Assembly: GCA_037176725.1 (NCBI GenBank)
Contig: JAZBRS010000029.1
Coordinates: 129,365,001 to 129,429,000, forward strand
From: Posidonia oceanica
Lineage: Eukaryota; Streptophyta; Magnoliopsida; Alismatales; Posidoniaceae
Reading direction: 5' to 3'
DNA length: 64,000 nucleotides
Positions 56,858 through 64,000 of this stretch are shown here, piece after piece. A program made the position numbers and the translations under genes. The notes below the pieces were generated by a model, which saw nothing but the letters and a program-made list of their open reading frames with translations, was not told where the DNA came from and ran no database searches. Each line of letters begins with the position of its first letter. Position 1 is the first letter of the stretch.

Positions 56858-59800
56858 TCAATGGCCGGACTCGCCGCTACCCTCACGTCCACCACCTGGA
56901 GGCCTCGGCGCGGGCCACGCCACAGAAGATGTTGCTCCGCTCTGGCTCTTCTCCTGAGACGTCCTCAGTATAGAACGAACCATCTCAAGATGAGGAGAAG
57001 AGCGCGCCCTCGAAATCTGCTTAGCTGTTAGAGCCTTAGAATGCCCTGACCCCGCAAGAGTTGCAGCAACCGGACCAGGAATGTCAGCGTCAGGAACAAC
57101 CATTGCAACTATCGCCTGAGCCTCCGCCAATTGTGCCTCCAACTCCTGTATCTGCTGGCTACGACCAGCGCTCAACTGCAGTAAAGAAGACAGCAGTCCC
57201 AGAGTTAGAATAATTAAACAAGAAGGCTAGCAGTAGTCAAATATGCTCAAGTAGAAAAGAGTTACCCTTCTTGTGGAGTCCGCCTCAAAACGTGCCCTGG
57301 CTGTCTCCCTCTCAGATGTCGCCACACGAGCCTCTAACTCCTAGAAGCGGTTGTCACGCTCCCGCTCCACCTGACTAAGACGTCTCTGTAACTCCTCGGC
57401 ACGCCACAAGGCATCGTCCAGCTGGCACTGAGTAGGACCAGTGGCCGGAGGTGTATGGATCAGATCCATCATCGCCAGAATCTGCACAATAAAGCCATAC
57501 GAGTTAGAAGACGGATATTTACAGGTACTTAAAGCAGAAAAAGTGCGGAAATACCTCTGAATCGCGAGCCTGGACCTCCTCCGCAAGCACGCCCTCGGCA
57601 TGGGAAGCGGCTGGACCTGTGGTGGCAGTAAGGGCAGGCTCTGCACTTGTTGAAGCACCCTCAGCCTGTATCAAAGCAAACACGACAATTAGACAAGCAG
57701 AAACAGACACCAACAACTAACAAAGGGAAACACTACTCACTCGTGCTCGAAGCTCCTCCATCTGGGACAGGAGCTCGTCCCTCTCCCTCACCAGCTCTGC
57801 CACTCTCAAGGAGTGCTCCTCCTGCTGAGTCCTGCACACCTCAGTCATCCCCTCTGAAGCGTCCATCTGCACAAACAAGGGAGATACATAAGCAAGTGAA
57901 CAAGCAAAAGGGCAGTCAAATAACACAACACCGGGAGGGATTGCTTACCAACTCCTCAATATGGCTGCGGGCAATCGCCAACTCGCGACGAAGGTCGCCG
58001 ACGCTCTCGCTAGGACCAGTGCCCATCGGAACGTTGGAGCGACCATAAAAGACGTCACGGTGGAAGATGATCAGGCGGCTAAACTCAAAATCAAACCAGG
58101 TCCTCCATGCCGCCTTCGTCTCTGCAGAATCACTAGAGAGAGGATCTGTGCCACCCGAGCGCCAGTTCTCGAGCTGCACTCCAAACCGCTGAGGAGCATC
58201 ACTCCAACCTCCCGAAATTGATCTCCGGGAGCAAACCGTAGGACCTGGCACCAGAATGACCTGCTGAAGGCCGAACTGTCGCAAAACACGGCCCACCTTG
58301 ATGTAGTGACACTGGAAGAGGCTAAAAAGCCAGCACTCCCGAAAGAACAAGTGGGAACCACGTGCCACGGGCTCCTCATCAGCATGCTCACCCTCGGAGT
58401 AGGGTCTCCAGACAACCTGCAAGCACAAATCAGTCAGAAACCAGTAAACTGTGCAAGAGAGAGGGACCTAAGCACCGAAACTCACCCACTCCTCTGGGAG
58501 GATCTCTAATAGGAAGCGGCCCAGATGTCTCACAGGACGAATCCGCTCCGGAGCCAGCTGCACCTCGCTCCACCGCCGAGCCCGGGGAAACTCGATGGGA
58601 CCATCTCCTAGCACTCCAGGTCAGAGGTACACGAAGTGCTCAAAGATCCAGGTCTGTCACACAAAGCAATAATTCCAAGTCAGCAACAGTCAAACAAACA
58701 GAAGGCAAACAAATAAATAAAGCACAAATCTGGAAAAGAGGCAAACAGCCTGAAAGAGAGTGGGTTTGGCCCGCAGCAAAAGACTCCAGCCGGGAGATCA
58801 AATAGACCAGCACGGCTGAGCCCCAAGAGTACCTACCAATCCTCTCCACCTGAAGAAGGAGAGGAGCAAAACCGGCATGCCACATCTAAGAATACGTGCC
58901 GAAAACGAGCCTATGAAATAGGGTGGACAAAAAGAGCCGAAGCTGCTGGTCCGCTATCTCCGGGGTCACCTCGTCAGCAAGAAGAAGGTCGTCCAGTCGA
59001 TCCTTCAGCCACTTGATGTTGACGCGTGTATGGAAGCGATCGGAAGGGGGAGGTCGTACACCATAACAAGCCTCAAGCTCGGCACTATAGTCAGGCTACA
59101 AAGGCACTATCACAGGCTCTCTGTCAACCCTCAGACCCACCAGCCGCACTACGTCCTCCAGGGTAATCATTATCTCGCCTACGCGAAAGATGAAGCTGCC
59201 GGAACTCCTGTTGTACCTCTCAGCGAAAGAAACCAGCAGTCCCAAGTGAATCTCGAAAGGCATGATCTCCAAGAAGTGGCCGAAGCCCATCCCTGCAAGT
59301 CTCGCCCGCTGGAACTCTGGGAGGTCGAGGTATGTCTCGTGCAAGTCAGCCCAGCTAGAGCGCGTCCGGCTCGATAGTGGCATCTGGCATAAAAGAAAAC
59401 ATTAGGAACATTAGCGACTTAATAATAATCAAACAAAGTAACTTAATAAAAGCCGAAAGACACATAAAACTCACCTGTCCTAGCTCTGCGAGGTCTACCG
59501 CTGTACGGGCTCTCCTGGGAGGAGAAGGGGACGCATCTGGAGCAGGAGCACCCCCGTCACCAACCTCAGGCGGGACAGGAGACGGCGCACGTGGCCGCCT
59601 CGCCCGGAGCTTGCGGGGACGAGAGGAACTCGCCTCTGCAGTGGAAGGACCGGCCTCGTCCCTTCTCGTCTCAGCCTCCTCATCAGAAGCCCTGAAATAG
59701 TATCACAAGTAGAGCATAGTCAGATAAAATCATTAATTCTCTTAATTGTTTCCCTAAACACTAAGTAATCCACGTAACCAACAAAAAGGGAAAGAAACGC

Positions 59801-61526
59801 ATCACTTTAACTAACCAACTTAAACTTAAAATTTAATCCCTAAAAATTTCTTTAAAAAAGCTCATCCTTTTAATCAACTCTTTTTAATAAAAGCCATCCT
59901 TTTAATAAACTCTTAATAAAACCCATCTTTTTAAACTCTTTTTAAAACCTATCCTTTTAAACTCTTTTTAAAACCTATCTTTTTAAACTCCTTTTAATCA
60001 ACTCCTTTCTTAAAACCCATCCTTTTCAATCAGCTTTTTTTTAAAAAACCTATCTTTTTAATCAATCCTTTAAAAGTCAATCCTTTAAAATCAATCTTTT
60101 AAAAAATCGATCTTTTTAAAATAAATCGATCTTCTTTTTTTAAAATCCATCTCTTTTTTAAATCCATGTTTCTTTTTAAAACCATGTTTTTTTAAAATCC
60201 ATCTCTTTTAAGTCCGTTTTTAATCCATCTTTTAAATCCACCTTTTTAAAACCATGTTTCTTTTTAACCCATCTTTTAAAATCCATCCTTAAAATCCATT
60301 TTTTAAAAAAAATCCATCCTTTAAGGTTATCTTTTAAAGTTTTAAAGGATCATCCTTTGTGAAAGCCCAAACTCTAATAGCCTAACTTTAAAATTAAAAC
60401 TCCAACCCTAAACCAACTTAAACCTTTCACTAATCCATATAGGTAACAAAAATATCATTTAACAAACCAATTAAGGATTAACAACCAGATCCTTTTACAT
60501 GTTTAACCCCCAAAATCAAATCTCCACATTTAAATTCCAAAAATTAATGAAATCTCTTAAATTTCTGGGAAAAATTCGCCATAACCTCCCCTACAATTTC
60601 GACTAAAAATTTTTATTTCCCTGCAAATTTACAACACACATACACATTTCCACAAGAAAGGGCTAAATAAACGTCCAAATATTCATAAGAATGGATTTCC
60701 ATTCACATTCCACACAAAATTTCCATTCACATTTCACATTTACCATCTCACATTTCACATTCACACTCCATGTTTAAAAATTTAACATTTAAAACATAAC
60801 TTTAAATAACTAAATCCAATAACTGAATTTACATCAATTTTCCATGAACTTAAACCAAATTGAGTTTGAATCTAAATTCTACAACTGAATTTAAATATAA
60901 ACTCCCGCAACTAAACCAAATTGAGTTTAACCTAAATTTCCACAATTAGGACCTAAAAAAAAAATCAGAATTTTTAAGTAAACTGAAAACTAGACTAAAT
61001 TACAACAGCATTAAACCAACAGCTGGGCTAAATTATAACAGAATTGAATTAAATTAACCAGAAATTCAGAATTTAACCAAGATTTCAAATTTAAAAACCG
61101 AACTAAATTAAAAACTAAAAACTGAATCAAAATCGAACTAAATTAAAAACTAAAAAACTGAATCAAAATTGAACTAAAAACTGAAAACTTAAGATTGAAT
61201 CAAAAATAAACTAAAAACTGAAAACTAAAAACTGAATCTAAATTAAACTAAGACTGAAATTGAAATATCCACAATGAACCTAAATTAAGAATTTCCATAA
61301 CCATTCTAACTTATCCATCCTAATTAACAACAAGAAAACCAAAAGAAGAAAAACAAGAAAGGGGAGAGGAAGGTTACCTCAGACACCGACGAGGCCGATC
61401 ATCCGCGCCGCGGTCACCACCGGCGCCACCACCCGCACTGCCTTCAGCGTCGACGCTCAAAAGAGAAGAGGAAGGAGGAGCCGGGTCACCATCCATGCCT
61501 TCACCCCCACTACCGCTGCTTGCCAT
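56858..61526 (-). pseudogene. Nine-exon plant mobile domain gene with coiled-coil C-terminus, four stops
   Basis: Exons on the minus strand: 61378-61526 (MASSGSGGEGMDGD, Gly/Asp-rich), 59475-59691 (basic/Pro-rich), 58730-59383 (PMD first half: LAGMGFGHFLEI, VGEIMITLEDVVRLVGL; IGRYSWGSAVLVYL), 58486-58653 (TWIFEHFVYL, FLLEILPEEW), 57949-58416 (VVWRPYSEGEHADEE; RVLRQFGLQQVI), 57741-57866, 57555-57665, 57266-57481 and 56858-57175. Exons 6-9 are Gln/Glu-rich coiled coil (VRERDELLSQMEELRAR; LQRRLSQVERERD). Junctions are GT-AG with consistent phase except the exon 3 donor, now CAG|AT. In-frame stops are at 59096-59098, 58886-58888, 58621-58623 and 57341-57343. PMD proteins are nuclear, of poorly known function. 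The complete architecture with few lesions indicates a recently inactivated gene. Its neighbours suggest it travels with retroelements. Confidence 0.75.
59830..60350. repeat. CCATCTTTTTAAAA-type minisatellite in intron 1 of the PMD gene
   Basis: Degenerate units of about 15-30 bp, around ATCCTTTTAAACTCTTTTTA, many copies. It lies within the 1.7-kb first intron. Confidence 0.75.
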
Positions 61527-62095
61527 CAAACGAAGAAGGAGGAGAGGAGCGTGTAGCCGCTGCCATCGGAGCTCGCCGGAGAACGCCGCACCACGCCGGA
61601 GACGCCGCCAGACGGTGGAAACACCGCCGGATGGAGTGGAAGAGAAGAGGAAGAAAGGAGGAGAAGGTTTGAAAGCTCTGAACAACAGAGGGCAATGGCC
61701 AGTTTTGGCTACTGATTCGTAGCCTGGTCGCCAGTAGAAGAGGCGACTCAGTCAGACGCCTTTTCGACAGGTGCTTCACACAGCTCTTCGCGCGTCGACT
61801 TTCCCGCCTCGATTTGAACCCTCTGAAGGGAGCGCAAATCGAGTCGCCCTAAAAAGAGGCGACTCAATAGGGCGCCAGAAGGGACGGCGGCTAACAACGG
61901 CAGAAGGTTTTTATCCCTTAATTCCCCTCTAAAACACGAACCTATACATTAACAAACGACAAAACACAATTTAGAAGCTAAAATGTGATTCAACCCAAAA
62001 TATAATTCAAGAACTGAAACATAATTCAACCCAAACTTAAACTCAAAAGCTAAGACATGGTTCAACCCAACTTAAAATTAAAATTCAAGACATAA
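61527..62095 (-). promoter_or_regulatory. Upstream region of the PMD gene with GGCGACT palindrome cluster
   Basis: Theme-3 half-sites (TGGTCGCCAGTAGAAGAGGC, GGCGACTCAGTCAGACGCC, GAGTCGCCCTAAAAAGAGGC, GGCGACTCAATAGGGCGCC) lie at 61,712-61,900, immediately upstream of the transcript leader. No confident TATA box. The rest (61,930-62,095) is AT-rich with repeated TTCAACCCAA strings. Confidence 0.6.
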
Positions 62096-62633
62096 TTAGC
62101 CATGCATTGCCATGCTCGAGCGGTTAAGCCCAAGCATCTTCAGAAACTCCTGCTTGTCACCAATATACTTTTGAGGAGTGGGGCACCACCGTGTGTACCA
62201 TTTCACGTACTTCGCCTCCTGGGACTCCCGAGCAGTTGCAGAAAGCCGAGGCGCACTCAGAGACACTCGCCTGCCGATGTAAACCCAACGTGCTATGTAC
62301 TCCAAGACCATCCGCTCATCCCGGTCACCGTCTTCCTTGCGAACGCGGATTGGAGGGGTCAGAATTGCATCAGCCGGGACAACTAGCTCCTGATTCAGCA
62401 AACGGGGGCAGTGATGGATGGGGTACAGCACAAATGATGTGGCACTTGTCAGGACAAGCTCAAGGTCACTGTGAGCTGTGCTCATCACCTGCGCTTTGTG
62501 AGCTCCAGGCAGCTTCGGAACGAAGTCAAAATCCTGTAGTGATAAGCGTCCTAGACGGAGGACGGAGTCATGGAAGCTCAGACCTGTGAAATCTATATCA
62601 CAACAGCAATGGAACATGAACCACCTGTGCAGC
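62096..62633 (-). pseudogene. PMD-like C-terminal fragment, truncated by an LTR
   Basis: A minus-strand frame of about 173 codons ends at 62096. The C-terminal segment EAKYVKWYTRWCPTPQKYIG resembles the YxxWYxxxT motif near the end of plant mobile domains. Upstream it reads VLEYIARWVYIGRR. Its 5' end abuts the LTR starting at 62,634, so earlier exons have been lost or displaced. No start codon is assigned. Assignment is by motif only. Confidence 0.45.
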
Positions 62634-64000
62634 TATTGACACCCCATCTTGGCAGGCCTGGACCCTTGGAGCCCTCTTGGGGATTGCTGGATCAAGCCCC
62701 AACCAAACCCTAACCCTAATCCTCCTCTCTACCCTTCAAAATCAGCCTGTCTTGACCTAAAACTTTACCCCCCTTCCCAACCTCAAAACCTAACCAAAAT
62801 CCATAGGGAAACCCACCAACATCCACTCAACAAACCTACCCAAAGACCTAGGAATTTTCAAACCTAACCCATTCCCAAAAACCCTAGAAAACTTAGGTGA
62901 AACTACCCTTTTTCTACACCTTGAAACCCCTCCAAAACCTCCTTAGAATCAAACCAAAACCTTAGACCCAACACTTCAAACCCTAGACTACCCACTCACC
63001 AATTTCCACCCCATTCCGAGACCATTAAGACCCTCTTTCACCCAAATTATCCTTTTCTCTCTCCGGGATTATCACTTCCTCTCTCCTCTCTCTCTCCTGG
63101 TTATCATCTCTCTTTTCATCCCTTTCTTGTCCTTTTTTTGGTCTGGCTGTGGGCCCCCTCTGTGCTTCTATCCTTCCTCTATCTTATCCCTATTTTTACT
63201 TTATTTTTAACACTTTTTCTGAATTTTTAAAAATCGTTTTCCTCCAACCTATATATTTTCCTTATTTCCCTCTTTTCCCCTTTTCCTTCTTCCTTCTCTT
63301 TTTTCTTTTCTCCCTTCTGCAAAAATCCACAAAAACCCATAAAAATCTGTAAAATCTCAAAACATAAAACAAACAAATCAGTACCCTAAGAAAAACAATT
63401 AAAGAATATTAAACAAGCAATTAACAACTTAAACTTAACTTAAGCAAGCTAAGAAGAAAACCAAGCATGCAAACTAAAAAATGCAAAACAAATCAAAAGA
63501 AAGCACTGAAAAATCAAGGAAAAAGCTAAAATAAAATCAAAACCCACCAAAGGTAAAAACCCATCAGAAGAATTAAAAAACAAACCCAAAAAGAAGAATT
63601 AAAAAATCAAATACTAAAACAAGTAATTAAAGAAGGCAAAAGACTTAACCTAATAAACATAAGAAAAACAAGTTAAAAACTTAATTAAAAAAGAAAAGAA
63701 AAACACATCTGAAAGACCTAAAAGACACCCTATCAAACCAGAAAAATCCAACTAAAAACTTCAAGAAAAATCAACCAAATAAAAATCAAAACACAACTTA
63801 AAAGACTTAAGAAGCAAAAAACCCTAAAAAGACTAAAACTTAAGGACCTAAAACCAACCCTAATTAATACAAAATAAATCCTAAAAAATCCTAATCAATA
63901 TTCTAAGTGTCCAACAAGGGAAATGCAATTTTTAAAACAATTTAAAAAGGGTTTAACAAACATTTAATCAAGTAAAAACCAATTAAAAGCAAAACCAAAA
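62634..64000 (+). mobile_element. 5' end of a long Tat-like LTR, cut by the window edge
   Basis: Starts TATTGACACCCCATCTTGGC, matching the minus-strand start of the solo LTR 46,248-51,366 (TATTGACACCCCATTTT). Then come a telomere-like tract (62,690-62,960, AACCCTAACCCTAATCC), a pyrimidine-rich tract (63,040-63,320) and TTAAAAACTTAA-type repeats (63,360-63,990). This is the same order as in the 5.1-kb solo LTR. The LTR would continue several kilobases to the right. Confidence 0.75.

Noticed and set aside
62700..62730. Possible interstitial telomere or chromosome end
   Set aside because: Only one or two exact CCCTAA-type units are present, and the tract sits at the same place in every Tat-like LTR, so it is part of the element.
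1..64000. tRNA or rRNA genes
   Set aside because: No tRNA cloverleaf or ribosomal sequence was recognised by eye; the tRNA-like strings are primer binding sites. A covariance-model scan would be needed to exclude them fully.

Overview
The window is plant nuclear DNA, most likely from a large, repeat-rich eudicot genome. Supporting this are a trithorax-like histone methyltransferase gene of the ATX3/4/5 type at the left edge, GT-AG introns, Tat-lineage Ty3/gypsy gag genes, a copia fragment and several plant mobile domain (PMD) genes. I cannot name the species.

Layout. (1) 1-2,640: first three exons and 5' flank of the ATX-like gene on the minus strand, the only convincing ordinary host gene; the rest lies beyond the left edge. 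(2) 3,367-9,041: a non-autonomous minus-strand LTR element with a degenerate plant-transposon ORF; its 3' LTR holds a nested solo LTR (3,538-5,702, exact target duplication). (3) 9,042-22,568: a gag-only Tat-like element on the minus strand, with 3' LTR, PPT, tandem arrays, decayed gag, PBS and a stump of the 5' LTR; a solo LTR (14,470-17,075) sits inside it. (4) 24,100-29,165: two adjacent, intron-rich PMD/DUF7745-like genes on the minus strand, each damaged. (5) 29,166-33,185: repeat-rich DNA with a 56-bp array and an LTR end. (6) 33,186-39,378: two head-to-tail copies of one LTR-like sequence, the first split by a solo LTR (33,474-36,827). (7) 40,151-42,072: a copia remnant lacking reverse transcriptase. 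(8) 42,398-51,975: a plus-strand Tat-like element whose gag is split by a 5.1-kb solo LTR (46,248-51,366). (9) 51,977-55,980: another gag-only element. (10) 56,858-61,526: a nine-exon PMD gene with four premature stops, then a PMD fragment and the start of one more long LTR running off the right edge.

No reverse transcriptase domain was recognised anywhere in about 60 kb of retroelement sequence, so every Ty3-type copy here looks dependent on proteins made elsewhere.

The most striking signal is a set of clustered short palindromes in the LTRs and gene-like promoters of these elements. At least three themes recur: CGGT-NN-CCGA sites, GCGTCCAACGTTGGACGC with its co-changed variant GCGTCTTACGTAAGACGC, and GGCGACT/AGTCGCC. 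They are arranged as alternating half-sites forming paired hairpins, often just upstream of a TATA box. In one LTR they recur about every 230-240 bp. Both halves change together between copies. This looks like a rapidly diversifying recognition system rather than chance repeats.
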